From the NCBI GenBank assembly GCA_963575745.1, contig CAUYUJ010015695.1, positions 126,001 to 190,000 of the forward strand: a stretch of DNA of 64,000 nt, read 5' to 3'. Position numbers and translations under genes: made by a program. Position 1 is the stretch's first letter; each line of letters starts with the position of its first letter. Below the pieces are notes generated by a model. The model did no database searches. It saw only the letters and a list, made by a program, of their open reading frames with translations, and was not told where the DNA came from. The stretch comes from Prorocentrum cordatum (lineage: Eukaryota > Sar > Dinophyceae > Prorocentrales > Prorocentraceae). Positions 46,361-59,544 of this stretch are shown one piece after another.

Positions 46361-49300
46361 TCAAGTACAACCTAGCGCGCATGAGCACCCTCATCGGAAA
46401 TGACAGCGGCATCCTGAATATCACATTCCACCACAGTGTATCTATCAGACCCGTCATCATAATTGGGGTGGCATGCTGGGTTGATCTACATACGCCTGGG
46501 AATGCGCAAACGGGCACCCCCAAAGCAAGGGCAGGTTGCCCCGCGGAACTCTGAGCAGGTTGCCCCGCAGAACACTGCGCTGCTGCCGATGCTGCGGGTG
46601 CACGAGCGCCTGCCGATGACGAGGCAGCGCCTGCTGTCCCCCTGGGCGCCCGAGGGGTCCTTGGCGGGGCACTGATGTCGAAGTCCTGGCGTTTCTTCTC
46701 ATTGATGTTGCAGTACTCGTATGTCTTATATTTGGGAGCTGCCCCTGATGCATTTGATGCAGTTTCCAATCGTTGCTTATCGGTACCACGCCGCGTTGAA
46801 AAAGCATCCCTTGGTGACCCCTCCAGTGTCGGCATCCAGCCAGTCCTGCGCCCGGCCAGGTGTAGGGCCGCGACGAAGTACAGGGCCCTTCGGAGTAGGA
46901 GTGCTGGTGCCTTGAAATGCAGCTGCTGCGGCGGCCACTGCTAGTCCTCTGGATCGACGTCGATCAGCAGGTTGCCCCACAGGTCGTTGTTGCTTGCTAT
47001 CTCCAGGGTTAGGATCATCTGGGTTCTTCCTCTTCTTCTGTTTGGGCGGTGGTCTGCGCTGATCAGGTCCGAGTGACTCAGACCGACTCAACGAATCCGA
47101 ATATGGAGAAATATCCATGGGCGGATCTGTATTCGGCTTGGGAGCTGCCTGAGCCGTTGCCCCCGCAGGTATCCCTGGCCCATATCTCACGGGCCCTCTG
47201 CCAGGGTTCAGGTCTATACCGCCAGGCTTCCTGAATGCCACATTACCGATAGCGGCCTCTTTTCTTCGCGGTAAAGTGATAAATGGTAGAGCTAAGCCTC
47301 CGTCTCATTCTGGTCTTTACCCAGCCTGCAGATCAAGCACGGTAGAAAACCCGTCTTTTTGGAGAAAGATCCATTTCTTCTGCAACGACGCACATAGGAT
47401 TAATAGGGGTGTCCGCATCGTACGCGACGTCCGCGATGTCCGCGCCAGTGGTGAGGGTGTCGGAGAAGTCCGAGTCGCATCCTGCAGGAGCTGCTTCCGC
47501 GGTGTATACCTCTTCAGCCATCTGTTCAACTTCAACTGCATCGGCTTCTTGTGGGTCGTATTCTTCTGATTTGGGCGACGCAGGTTTCCCCGCGCCCCAC
47601 TCACGATGAAATACCTTCACTTGGTGAATAGGTGACAGAGGCTTCCATGTCTTAATAGTTTGGGACATGTCGTCGGCTGTAGCTGGCTCGTAGTCGTTGT
47701 CCGTCAACTGCTCTTTCCATGGCGCTGCAATAGGATCGGCGCAGTAACCTCGACCATCACCATGAGACCAACCAAGCGGTGTCTTTCTAGAGTTCGGGCT
47801 GCTTGATGGGCGCCTCACGGGGCAGCCAAGCCCGCGGTCGGCGTACTCGGGGCACGCGCAAGCAACGCCTCTGTAAAGCTTCCGCCCCCCAACGATAACC
47901 CTCTAGAGGCCGCGCCAGACAAGGTGATCATGTGTTTTCACATGTCCTGCCCTTGTTGAGCGAATGGTATTGCCCGTTTTTCATTTAACCTTGCGAAGAG
48001 AACGCCAGCGGCGAATCTGGCGCCCAGTCTAGCCCTGGCCCAACCAGCATTGCACCGCATCTGGGCGCATGCACTGACGAGCCAACCCAGCCTCCGAGTA
48101 GCCAACAAAGCGCTGCATCTCGTCTTGGGGATATTCTGAGGCGGGCGCCCCCGCAGACGCCCCCGCCTCGGGGGGGCGCCAGGTCTATTGGCCTGCTATG
48201 GAGGGGCCTTTGGACCCCCCGCACCAGGAGGATGAGGGCGCCGAAGACCGCTAGAGCGAGCGCCACTGGAGCGCGCGCGCGCACGGCTGGGTGAGCGACT
48301 GGGAATCCGACAGCGACGTACCAGACGAGCGTCACCTTCCGATTTTTCGCCATCGTCATCGGCGCGACACTTGCGTCTCCAGAACTGGCGGCTGGCCGAT
48401 CGCCCCTGGCGGCTCACGGGGCGGCCCGAAGCTGCAAATGCGCATTGCAATCCTTCATCGTGGCCAAGCTCATATAGAACGCGCCCGGACAGATCGCAAA
48501 CGTCTCGCGGGTTCCCCCGCAAAGGATCAGCACCATTCAATTCCATGTCTGTCGGATTTCCAATAACCCGAAAATAAAGCACCATTTGCATGTCCTCTTC
48601 TGTCGCAAGAACAGTGGCTCCAGAATCCGCGGGCGCCCCCGCCATTCCGTAATCTCCTTCGGCGGGCACGTGAAAGTTCTCGACGAACTCGATATCTGAA
48701 GGTTGCCCCACGATGGGCATGCCCAACCAGTCTGCCAGATCAATACCATTGTGGCCAGTGAATACCTCCTGGAACAGCTCGTCGGCGCAATTCTCGAGGG
48801 ACACACTGGCACTTAAATATCTGGCAGCCATGAAGTTAACAACTGCAACTGAGCTACGGGCAGGGTCGGCTAAAAGTGCCCCCCAGTCAACATACTGTAT
48901 ATCCGAGTCAGTTTGAACCAGATGCATCGACGGACTTCTGCCTCCCCCATCGCCCTGAGAGCATTCGCGGCGAAAGTGCCGCGTGCTATGGCACATGTCG
49001 CACTCCATAGTTTCGCCATTGGCAACCTTCGGGTTTCCCCGACGTCCCTTACCTTTTTCCCGGCGCACGTCTACGATTCCTGCCTGCACCCAAGAATATA
49101 TGTTCATATTGCGGCCCGGTAAGGGATGCTAGGAATGCTAATATGCCATTGCCATGCAATCGCCGACGCCCACCTCTACCCTCACCTCAACCCTTGCCTT
49201 TCCCCGTGAGCGCTCATCGGACGACACGCCGTACCTTACGGACTGGCGTCTTCATAAATCGCCCCCACCTGCGTTCGCGCTTCTGGTAGCCCAAGGATAA

Positions 49301-50600
49301 CCTTTGCGCCCGTTGCTCTCCCATGAGGCATATAGGCATATCGGAGCAGAAGAGGGCTGCGGCCTCGTCGTCCGAAGACGCATCGGCGCCAGTACTGGAG
49401 TCGAAGTCGGACTCGGCAGGTTGCCCCGCTGAGCCCATCAGGGCCGCGGCTGGCGCGGGGGACATCGCTTCGGGCGGCCCCCGAAAGCTGCCCCAGGAGT
49501 CTCGCGACCCCGAGGCCGATCCACTATTCTGAGCCAGTAGTGCAGTGGTATCAGTTGGTTGTGGATTGTCATTCCAGACATTACTAGCAAATTGCCCTGC
49601 GTTTGCCTCCACGTGGAAGGTCTCGGCTCGGAGACCGCGACTGAAAATGCCACCGATATTGCCAGGGGTTCTCTCAGCAACGTGCGCATACGACCTCGCG
49701 AGTTTAAGTAGAGCGTCAAACTGTTGCTGGTCTCTCGGCACGGGGTGGTTCAGTGGCTGCCGGAGACTCCGCGCACGCGATGTCCCCACTCCAAGAGCTC
49801 TGAGTAAACAACCTGTTAAGATTTGGAAGACGAGGATGTTAAAGCCTGCCGTTTCAGCTTCATAGCGGGCCACTTCGAAGCGCGCCAACGTCTGGTCGAT
49901 TCGTTCCCCCGCATGAACTCCGGTGTCAATGAGAGTTCTGCCAGAGTTGAGTTGGCGCTTCTCTTCTGAATCCTGAAACTTCGTGCTTAAGAGGAACATG
50001 ATGTAGGTGACGCCGTCGTTATGGCGGCCACCTCTGTCAACGCCAAAATTGATAAGTGGTGGGGGGACTCTCATGGCCATGGCCCGCGCGAGGCCTCCCA
50101 AGCCTCGCTGCAGGGCTGCAGCTTGTGGAGAGAACGCCATGTTGCCTGCGGTCACGTTGATCCAGGCATGTACCTCGCGGGCGAATTCGCAAAAGGGTAC
50201 CTGACTGTCTGGGCCCCAATGGGGGCCGGCCGTTCTTGTGTCGTCTCCGCCACGCACATGTCCTACCGCGCGCCCGATAGCGACCCATGTGAGCCCAAAG
50301 ATAGTCACACCAATCCAGCGGCCTCGCAGGTCGCAGTCGGATGTAATCGGTCGGGGCTTCCAATGCGCGGTCGTAAGTCTGCGCAGGGGTGGAGGCGGCA
50401 CCGCATCGTATCGCATGTTTCCACGCATTATGTATCCGAAGAAGTTTCCAATTGGATAGGTGGGTGGACTTCAGGACTGAAGTAGCGCAGGGATGTAGGA
50501 CGAAAGTAAGAAGCCCCCGCGTAAGCAGAGGTGTCACTGCAAGCGCCCTTGCTGCACTGCGTAGTTATATACATTCCTCCGCGCGAACCCACTGCACCCT
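46361..50600 (-). pseudogene. gag: E1 gag, degenerate
   Basis: Homologue of E3 Gag in broken frames. At 49214-50428: a membrane-like segment (WIGVTIFGLTWVAIGRAVGHV), the capsid core (FCEFAREVHAWINVTAGNM, LLSTKFQDSEEKRQLNSG, HVAERTPGNIGGIF) and the basic tail (RRWGRFMKTPVRKVRR). At 48196-49107: the CCHC knuckle CDMCHSTRHFRREC and the acidic linker. At 47333-47818, 46777-47241 and 46308-46835: pieces of the C-terminal linker. Around 47850-48200 little is recognisable. A separate ORF at 50534-50791 reads across the primer-binding site into the LTR, as in E3. Not functional. Confidence 0.82.
46531..46569 (-). repeat. Pair of E1 micro-hairpins (GCAGG-TTGC-CCCGC)
   Basis: Copies at about 46531 and 46556. 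In coding-strand RNA these read GCGGG-GCAA-CCUGC, paired with one G-U. This is the usual E1 form and encodes AGQPA. Confidence 0.7.
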
Positions 50601-50666
50601 GATGTTGTAGTCAACCAGATAGTGCCGTGGATGGTGAAGCGTAGAGGAAGAGCTGACCACCATAGG

Positions 50667-50681
50667 CCAGCTCCGCTACCA
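50667..50681 (-). promoter_or_regulatory. E1 primer-binding site (TGGTAGCGGAGCTGG)
   Basis: Identical to the E3 site and directly adjacent to the E1 5' LTR, despite about 10% decay elsewhere in E1. Confidence 0.8.
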
Positions 50682-50934
50682 AGTTTGAAAAGGGTTGGGA
50701 GACCCAACCAACAGCTTCGCCTCAGGCGAAGCCCAGCTCCCGTTCTGTTGTACCGTAGCAACGATACTCCCAGCAGCAGGGGGCAAGCCATCTCAAGCGG
50801 TATTTTGGTATCGATGGCAAATGGTACACCTCGCGCTCAGGTGTGGTCAGATCTGGGCGGCTGGCCGCTTGAGCCAAGCGGCCGCGGGCACACGTTCGTT
50901 TCCGCTCACCTGTGTCCCCAGCTCACTTTAGAGT
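50682..50934 (-). repeat. E1 5' LTR (253 bp)
   Basis: Coding-strand ends are ACTCTAAAGTGAGC... (right end, minus strand start ACTCTAAAG) and ...TTTTCAAACT. It contains CTTGGCTCAAG (coding strand, 50868-50877). Partner of 1-245. Confidence 0.9.
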
Positions 50935-51262
50935 GCCGTCACGTTGGGCCTCCTGAGAACTGAACCTTGAGGATCGAGAGTGGTTCTCTGTGGTGAACCA
51001 ATTACAAGGAAGTCTCGAGCGTGAGCCCCCGCACTAGGACCCCCCCCCTCATGTTGGTAATCCGACGAACTGCTTGCTATGGTTTCATTGGCATGGGGGG
51101 GAAAGGCAAGATGATGATGAGGATGCAAGACAGAAGGCGCCAGTCGCCCGCCAGCGCCATGAGCAGAGGAGAATCACGGCGCGGCCCCACGGTGTCCGCC
51201 TCGCATACTCAGAAATAGCTAAAAGGGGGTTCCAACCTTCGGGTGGTTCGCCTCGAGAATAT
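50935..51262. other. Unassigned spacer
   Basis: I see no ORF with protein character, no repeat and no RNA gene between the E1 LTR and the next array. Confidence 0.5.
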
Positions 51263-52300
51263 CCGCCGACCCCTTGCGGGTCTCTAGGCGTGTGACATTG
51301 TTCCCCCCCCATAAGCCCCCCCAGGACCCCAAACCGGCAATTTGACCCCCCCCCCCTCGTCGGATCCGACCCACCCCTGAACTCATCAGGGGGGGGCCTG
51401 GCTCCCCAGGCTCGCTGTGTAGCTCCAAGACAGCCCGTCGAGGCCCCCAAGACACCCCCAAGACGGCCCAAGAGAGCACAGAGTCTCCGAATGATCGTTC
51501 CAACACGCCCAACATGGGCCCAGGATGGCCCAAGAAGCAGCCAACACACCCCAGGACGCCTCCAGGAGGCTTTTCTGGAAGCCCCCACGACGCCCAAATC
51601 GTCAATTTCCACTGGGAAAACGTACATGCTTAACATATGCGATTTTTCGGCCTTCACGGCGTTGGCGACAGTCCAAGAGGCCCCCAAGACCGCCCCCCGA
51701 CGGCCCAAGAGGCTCCGAAGAAGCCTCCAAGACAGCCCAAAGGGGTTCCGAAACGACCCAAAACGCCCGTTCTGTAGCTCCAAAACAACCCGTCGAGGCC
51801 CCCAAGAAACCCCAAAGACGGCCCAAGACAGCACAGGGTCTCCGAATGATCGTTCCAACACGCCCAACATGGGCCCAAGACGGCCCAAGAAACCGCCAAG
51901 ACACCCCAAAACGCCTCCAGGAGGCATCGCAAGAAGCCCCCACGACGCCCAAATCGTCAATTTTTATTGGGAAAACGTACATGTTTAACATATGCGACTT
52001 TTCGGCCTTCACGGCGTTGGCGATAGTCCAAGAGGCCCCCAAGACCGGCCCACGACGGCCCAAGAGGCTCCCAAGGGGCCTCCAAGACAACCCAAAAGGG
52101 TTCCGGGACGGCCCACAACGCCCCCAAGACGACAAAAGAGTACCCCAAAACGGTTCAAACAGGGGGCCCACATGGGGACCTCGAACCCATAATTCCAATG
52201 TTCCGCCCGAAGAGGCTCCCAGAAACCCCAAAGATGCCCCCCAATAAGCCCAAAAAAAACCCCAACTGGCACCCAAAAACCCCAAAATGTCCCAAAGAGT
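51263..52300. repeat. CCCAAGACGG tandem array, about 355-bp period
   Basis: Starts with CCGCCGACCCCTTG (51263-51276), as at 16168. Units begin TGTAGCTCCAA at 51418 and 51773 (period 355), with a third decayed unit after about 52130. Each has the same AT-richer core (aaaacgtacatg...aacatatgcgatttttcggcc). Related to, but distinct from, the 425-bp array. Confidence 0.82.
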
Positions 52301-52640
52301 ATCAAATGAGACCCCAAAACGGCTTCAACTGCCTTCCAAACTACCTCCTCCAAGGAGCCCACGAAAAGGGCCCCGACGAGATCCCAACGGACATCCCAGA
52401 CGCTTCTTGCACACAACCCAAGCACGGTGGCGGGGCGGGCCGACGGCAGCGAAACAACGCACCATGTCCAGTTGTAGCGACACTGTCGCCCAGGACGTCC
52501 GATCCATCGCCTCTATGCTCACGTGTCTCCCCTGACCCCCCAGACGTCACGTCGTCCGACCCCCTTCAAAACACATACGCTTTTAGCGTATACGAATCAT
52601 GTCCCCCCCGTGGCCCCCAAACCGAAACATCGCCCAACTC
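52301..52640. other. Unassigned sequence between array and microsatellite
   Basis: CA/CC-rich, continuing in part the decayed array. No gene seen. Confidence 0.45.
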
Positions 52641-52644
52641 CCTA

Positions 52645-52748
52645 CCTCCTCCTCCTCCTCCTCCTCCTCCTCCTCCTCCTCCTCCTCCTCCTCCTCCTCC
52701 TCCTCCTCCTCTTCCTCCTCCTCCTCCTCCTCCTCCCCCTCCTCCTTC
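52645..52748. repeat. (CTC)n microsatellite
   Basis: About 100 bp of CTC/TCC repeats with few interruptions; a homopurine/homopyrimidine tract. Confidence 0.95.
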
Positions 52749-52789
52749 TCCCACTCCATATCCCTTTGTATCACCACTCCAAAAAGACA

Positions 52790-53560
52790 GAACGATTCCC
52801 GACACCTCATGGGGTCGGCGGCGACTGCCACGCCCACCAAGAAGGCCCCGAGGATGTCCAGACAACACGCATCAGAGAGGGTGCCCATCGGGCCCTCTGG
52901 CTGGGTCAGCGGCGACCGCCACGCTCGCCAGCCAGAGGTTTCCAGGCACAGAGGGTTCGGGAAACAAACTCTGGATTGATCGGGAGAGACAGAACGGTCC
53001 CCGACGCCTCATTGGGTCAGTGGCGAGTGCCACGCTCACCAATGAGGCCCCAAGGTTGTCGAGATCACACGCATCAGATACGGTGCCCGTCGGGCCCTCT
53101 GGCTGGGTCAACGGCGACCGCCACGCTCGCCAGCCAGAGGATTCCAGACAAAGACGGTTCGGGGAAGGAGACTGGATTGATCAACAGAGACAGCACGATT
53201 CCCGACACCTCATTGGGTCAGTGGCGACTGCTACGCTCACCAATGAAACCCCGATGTTGTCGAGACCACACGCGTCAGATAGGTGCCCAACGGGCCCTCT
53301 GGCTGGGTCAGCGGCGACCGCCACGCTCGCCAGCCAGAAGATTCTGGATAAAAAACTCAGAAACGAGAACGGCTTGATCGACAGAGACAAAACGGTTCCC
53401 GACACCTCCTTGGGTCAGTGGCGACTGCCACGCTCACCAATGAGGCCCCGGGGTTGTCGAGACCACGCGCATCAGATAGGGTGCCCATCGGGCCAGCTGG
53501 CTGTGTCAGTCAGCCACGCTCGCCAGCCAGAAGATTCCGGAAACAGAACACTCGGGCCAC
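52790..53560. repeat. Satellite, about 200-bp period, nearly four copies
   Basis: The block GGGCC(CTC)TGGCTGGGTCA recurs at about 52890, 53092, 53292 and 53490 (spacing 202, 200, 198). Each unit pairs GACCGCCACGCTCGCCAGCC with GTGGCGACTGCCACGCTCAC. ORFs across it are not supported. Confidence 0.88.
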
Positions 53561-53586
53561 GGGACTTTGGTGAGCCACGGGAACCA

Positions 53587-54420
<834 letters not shown>

Positions 54421-54479
54421 CTACTGCCAAGAGGGGCCCGAGGCACCCGAAGTAAGAAAGTAGTAATACGTAATACGTA

Positions 54480-55046
54480 GACAGTAGGAAGTCGTAAGTA
54501 GAAGTGGTAGTAGTAGTGGTAATAGTAGTAGTAGTGATAGTTTCAGTAGCAAGAGTAGTAGTAGTACTAGTACTAGTCATAATACTACAAGTGGTAGCAG
54601 CAGTGGAAATAGTAATAGTAGCCACATCAGGAGTAGTAGGTGCTGCGGTAGCATGTGTACGATAGTAGTAGTAGTAGTAGTAGTAGTAGTAGCAGCAGTA
54701 GTAGTAGAAGTAATAATAGAGGTAGTAGTAGCAGTAGTAGTAGTCGTCGTACTAGTAAAGAAATAGTGGTAGTAGTAGGAATGGCAGTACTGGCTGTAGT
54801 AATCGTACTCGAAGAAAGAATACGAGCACTAGTGATACTAATAGAAATGATGCTAGTAATCGTAGTAGTGGTGGTAGTAGTAGTAGTAAAAGTCGTAGTA
54901 GTTGCTGCTGTAGTCGTAGTAGTGGCAACACTGGCATTAGTAGTAATACTACGACTGGTCGTACTACTTGTAGTAGGCGTCGTAATAGTGATGGTAGTAG
55001 TAATACTACGGGTAGTAGTCGTAGTAGTAGTAGTAGTAGTAGCAGC

Positions 55047-55077
<31 letters not shown>

Positions 55078-55274
55078 ATACTAGTAGTAGTATTCGTCAT
55101 AGTGGCTATGATAATCGTAGTGAGAGTAGTAGTAGCAGTAGTAGTGTTACGAAAAACAAAAGTGATAACAATGGTGGCCATAGTAGTTGTCCGAATAGTG
55201 GATATGATCGAGCAGTAGTAGTGCTAGTAGTAGTAGTAGTAGCAGCAGCAGTTGTAGTAGTAGTCGTAATAATG

Positions 55275-55307
<33 letters not shown>

Positions 55308-55344
55308 ATAGTAGTAGTAGTAGGAATACTACTGTTGTTCGTAA

Positions 55345-55388
<44 letters not shown>

Positions 55389-55750
55389 ATAGTAGTAGTA
55401 GTGGTAGTAGTAGTAGTAGTAGTAATGGTAGTAGTAGTAGTTGTTGTAGTTATAGCCATAGTAGTGGTAGTCGTAGTACTATTATTAGGGATAGTACTAG
55501 TAGTAGTAGTAGTAGTTGTTGTTGTTGTTGTACTTGTACTAATAATAACAGTCGAAAAAAAAGAAGTAGTAGTAGTAGTGGTAGTAGTTCGTAGTAGTAG
55601 CAGTAGTTGTAGACGTAGTGGTTGTAGTGGTAGTAGTAGACGTAGTGGTAATAGTAGTATTACTAGTAGTAATAGTAGTAGTAGTAGTAGTAGTAGTAAA
55701 AGTAAAAGTAGTAGTAGTAGTAGTAGTAGTAGGAGTAGTAGTAGTAGTGA

Positions 55751-55783
<33 letters not shown>

Positions 55784-55894
55784 TAGTGGTAGTAATAGTA
55801 GTACACGTAGTGGTAGTAGTAGTAGTAGTAGTAGTAGTACTAGTACTAGTCGTAGTAATAGTAGTAGTAGTAGTAGTATGAGTAGTAGTAGTAG

Positions 55895-55926
<32 letters not shown>

Positions 55927-55963
55927 GTAGTAGTAGTAGTAGTAGTAGTAGTAACAGTAGTAG

Positions 55964-56019
<56 letters not shown>

Positions 56020-56110
56020 ATAGTAGTAGTAGTAGTAGTAGTAGTAGTACGTGATAGTAGTAGTAATAGTAGTAGTAGCAGTAGTGGTGGTGGTGGTGGT
56101 GGTAGCAGTA
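54480..56110. repeat. (AGT)n triplet tract, about 1.6 kb, inverted relative to the ACT tract
   Basis: GTA/AGT repeats with many single-base variants. At 55896-55925 a block of ACT stands in opposite orientation, forming a local perfect inverted repeat. The spacer to the ACT arm is about 60 bp. Confidence 0.97.
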
Positions 56111-56829
56111 GTAATACAACCCCAAAATTATGCGTACACCGCGAAAACGTGATTTGGAACGACCCCTCCGGGCGAAGCAACAACAGGCCTCCACGGAGCG
56201 GGCTCGCCGCACCCCGTGCATCGCCACCGGCACCCAGAATTTGAACCAGCCCTGGCCCGTGGCCTCTCTGGCCAGGGTGGCTCTGAGTAAATCGTGAGGA
56301 CGCATGAAGCGGGAGCCCTTCTTGTTGCAATAAGGCCCCAGCAACTTCATTGAATTGCGAGGAAGTCTCGGGCGAGGGCGCCGTTCCTGACGCTGGGGGC
56401 CTTTCTGGCCAGGCCCTCTCGGAGTAGATCGTGACAGATACCGGCCTCGCCGCATCTCTCGCACTCCCACTCTTCCTCCACCGCCTATCCTGCTCCCCCC
56501 TACACCTCCTCCTTCTCTGAACAGGCCGACCTCCAACACCGGCCTCCAGGCAAGCCTTGAACTCAGGTAAAAGGCGGCGCCCCAAATGCTCCCAACCGCC
56601 CGGGTAGTAAAAGCAAGGGTCGGCGGGTGTGGCGTAAGCCTGTAGAATCCACGTCCGAATGTGACGTGTTGCCGGAGGCTGGTCGCGCAGCGGAGCGGAA
56701 GCCCTAATGCAACGCATCCTATGTATCCAATGCTTGCATAATTGCCACGTGTTGTATTGTGTTACATTATTATGTATCCCCCCTAACCCCCCCCCGGAGT
56801 CGCGCCACTTCCGTCGACCCCAATGTGGA
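56111..56829. other. Unassigned unique-looking sequence
   Basis: Contains an imperfect internal duplication (GCCTCTCTGGCCAGG... and GCCTTTCTGGCCAGG..., about 170 bp apart) and the motif CAAGGGTCGGCGG-GTGTGGCGTAAGCCT at 56614-56640 that also ends the array at 34254. No gene seen. Confidence 0.45.
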
Positions 56830-57480
56830 GGGCCCCTTCTGGGGCCCAAAAACCTACAGAAACCTATAAGAAATCAACACATTCGGCCTCTTGGGCCTCT
56901 TGGGGCCCCAAGAAGATTTCAAGACGACCCGAAATGGCCCCAACACAGCCCAAGACGGCCTCAAAACAGCCCAAGATGGTCCCAAGAGAGCCAATGAGGC
57001 CCCCAGGAAGGTCCAAGAGGCGCCCAAGAAGACTCCCGAGAGCGCCTCCGGAGGCCAAAATCTTTGATGTTCCTACATTTTTTGACAATTTCAACGTTCT
57101 CGCATGTTTCGGCTCTCGGAAGGCCATGACGGCCCAAGCAGCCTCCAAGAAGGCCCCCAAACGGCCCAAGAGGCCTCCAAGGGGGCCCCAAGACGGCCCA
57201 AGAGGGCCCCGAGACGGCCAAAAAAGCTTCCAAGACGGCCCAAGAAGCCCCCAAGACGGCCCCAGAGGACCCCAAGAGAGCCCCAAGGCGGCCGCGAGAG
57301 GCTTCCAAAGTGGCCTCCGAAGTGGCCAGACGGCGCAAGAGCGCCCAAAGACGGCCCAAGACGTCCCCAAGAGGCCCCAAGAGGCTCCAGAGGCCCCCCA
57401 GAGGCTCCAAAAAGCCCCTAAGAAGCTTCCAAGAAGATCCCAAGAGACTCCCAGGAGGCCCCACAACGACTGGACTGAAA
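56830..57480. repeat. CCCAAGACGG-type low-complexity repeat
   Basis: Dense CCCAAGAGGCC/CCCAAGACGG sub-repeats with a central AT-richer core (gatgttcctacattttttgac). Probably one decayed array unit family. Long ORFs (RRPQEAPR or GLLGPSWG types) are artefacts. Confidence 0.82.
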
Positions 57481-57755
57481 GTGCTCTGAAACACCCTCGG
57501 TGAGTCACTAAACAATAATATCCCGCCCTGGGCGAACCGCGGCGCAGCGCCAGCCAGATGGAAGTTTGTCACGGCGGCGTCCGTGATCAGAGCCAGCGCT
57601 GGAAGGGAAGAGGGGGAGGGGAGAAGGCAAGCTAGGTGCGCTCGCGTCATATCTGACGTCCTACCCCTCCCTCCCATCCCTTACCATGGCGCTGATTTTC
57701 TCTATCCGCGGACGCGTGTCGTAGCGGACCTGTGGCTCCGCGCGCGCGTGCGTAG
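57481..57755. other. Unassigned spacer
   Basis: No ORF, repeat or RNA gene recognised. Confidence 0.4.
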
Positions 57756-58115
57756 TGGGTGGTGGTGCACGTGCGTGCGTGCGTGCGTGTGTGCGTGGTT
57801 GTCGTGGTGGTGGTGGTGGTGGTGGTGGTAGCGGTGGTGGTGGTGGTGGTGATGGTGGTGGTGGTGGTGCTGGTGGTGGTGGTGGTGCTGGTGGTGGTGG
57901 TGTTGGTACTGATGCTGGTGCTGGTGGTGGTTGTGGTGGTGGTGGTGGTGGTGGTGGTGGTGGTGGGTGGGTGGTGGTGGTGGTGGTGGTGGTGCTGGTG
58001 GTGGTGGTGTTGGTACTGGTGCTGGTGCTGGTGGTGGTTGTGGTGGTGGTGGTGGTGTTGGTGGTGGTGGTGGTGGTGGTGGTGGTGGTGGTGGTGGTGG
58101 TGGTGGTGGTGGTGC
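57756..58115. repeat. (GTG)n microsatellite
   Basis: About 330 bp of GTG/GGT repeat preceded by a short GTGC run. Includes two similar sub-blocks carrying GTTGGTACTG(A/G)TGCTGG about 110 bp apart. Confidence 0.95.
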
Positions 58116-58224
58116 GGCGCGGTGGTGGCGGGCGGATGGGCGCGCGAGAAAAAGGCCCGCGCTGGGGCGAGAACGCCATCCTGAACGACGGAGGCCAAAC
58201 ACCGATCCGAAAATGAGGCCCACG

Positions 58225-58630
58225 CTGCAGCGGGAGCACGATTCGGAACGATTCGGGAGCAGAAATGAAGCCGGCGCCTCAACGAGAGCAGCATTTGGGG
58301 AAAAAATGACGCCGGCGCCTCAGCGAGAGTCGTTTCCCGGGATTTCCCGGGCATCCTGTGTGTAAAAAACAATACGCGGAGGGTGCGCGGCCATCACCCG
58401 GACGCCATCAGGGGAAGGATTCGGGAGCAGAAATGAGGCCGGCACCTCAACGAGAGCAGCATTTTGGGAAAAAATGACGCTGGCGCGAGAGCAGCATTTT
58501 GAGAAAAAATGACGCCAGCGCCTCAGCGAGAGTCGTTTCCCGGGATTTCCCGGGCATCCTGTGTGAAAAAAAAACAATACGCGGAGGGTGCGCGGCCATC
58601 ACCCGGACGCCATCAGGGGAAGAGGGAGAG
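58225..58630. repeat. Tandem duplication, 203-bp period
   Basis: AGTCGTTTCCCGGG starts at 58328 and again at 58531. The following 95 bp are nearly identical. Shorter copies of GAGAGCAGCATTT...AAAAAATGACGCC occur between. Confidence 0.88.
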
Positions 58631-58639
58631 TATATTCAT

Positions 58640-59540
58640 ATTGAGTAATTGTAAAAGGAGTGATGGCGGGAGGCGGGAGGGAGGGGTAGCAGAGGCACAG
58701 AGCGCCCCAAAACAGCCCAAGACGCGCAAAAAGGGCCCCAGGAAGCTCCCAAGAGAACCCCACAGACGCCCAGAAGGCGCAGCCCAGAGGCTTCCCCAGA
58801 GGTCCCCTGCAGTCCGGCAACGACTGGGCGCCACAAGACCCCCAAGAGCTCCCAGGACACTCCGAAACGACTGGACTGTACGTGCTCCGGACGTGCACCC
58901 CGCGAAGCAAGAGGAATAACGTAAGGCAGCCGCAGGACATTGCTCAAGAATATTTATACAGGGACCCTGACATAAGCAGTGCCCCCAACCTCTTGGAACA
59001 CTAGGCACCGCAGCCCCAGCAGAACATGAGTGGGCCTTTGCGCCCCAGTCTGTGACCAAGGGCCGAGAAGCCATCTTCACCCTGCCACGACATCGACGCT
59101 TCCTCGAGAGGAGGCAGGAAGACGCGGAGGCAGCAGGGAAAGGCAGAAAGAGGAGGCAGAAGGAGGAAGCAGGAGAAGGAGAAGGCAGAAGGAGAAGAAG
59201 GTAGGAGGAGAACGCAGTAGGAGGGAGGAGGAGACGGATGAAGGATGATGAGGCAGGCGGAGGCAGAAAGAGGAAGGAGGGAGGAGGAGGAGGAGGATGC
59301 AGGAGGCAAGAGAAGGGTGTCCAGAACTACAACAAGCACATGCACAAGGACGACAACGACGACGACGAAGACGAGAACGACGGTCACTGTCACGCAACAC
59401 AAATAAATTAGCATGCGGGGTCTTTCCGTCTGGGAAATTCGCTGCAGGCTTTCTTTTGGTCATGGCCATGGGGCCCGAAAGCGGCTCCCGGTCGCCGAGA
59501 TCGCGTAGGACCGCTCGTGGTGATATCGTCGCGACGCTGG
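58640..59540. other. Decayed CCCAAGA repeat and GA-rich tract
   Basis: 58700-58890 is a short CCCAAGAC-type stretch. 59100-59310 is AGG/GAA-rich purine sequence. No gene seen. Confidence 0.6.
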
Positions 59541-59544
59541 AGGT

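Larger units (their letters stand above)
1..50934 (-). mobile_element. E1: outer Ty1/copia-like LTR retrotransposon, interrupted by E2
   Basis: E1 is split in two. LTR plus most of pol lies at 1-5690, and the pol N-terminus, second ORF, gag and 5' LTR lie at 41869-50934. The halves rejoin in frame: the pol reading ends in ...LGAL at the right junction and resumes LLSRYHHLLWLATP at the left one, matching LGNLLAGDYNMLWVATP of intact E3. The two LTRs (1-245 and 50682-50934) differ at about 25 of 244 positions by eye, so this is the oldest of the three nested elements. All ORFs are broken by frameshifts and stops. The left LTR begins before the window, so the target duplication cannot be checked. 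Confidence 0.9.

Noticed and set aside
57661-58372. His/Pro/Thr-rich minus-strand ORFs and Gly/Val/Trp-rich plus-strand ORFs
   Set aside because: They are translations of the GTG repeat.
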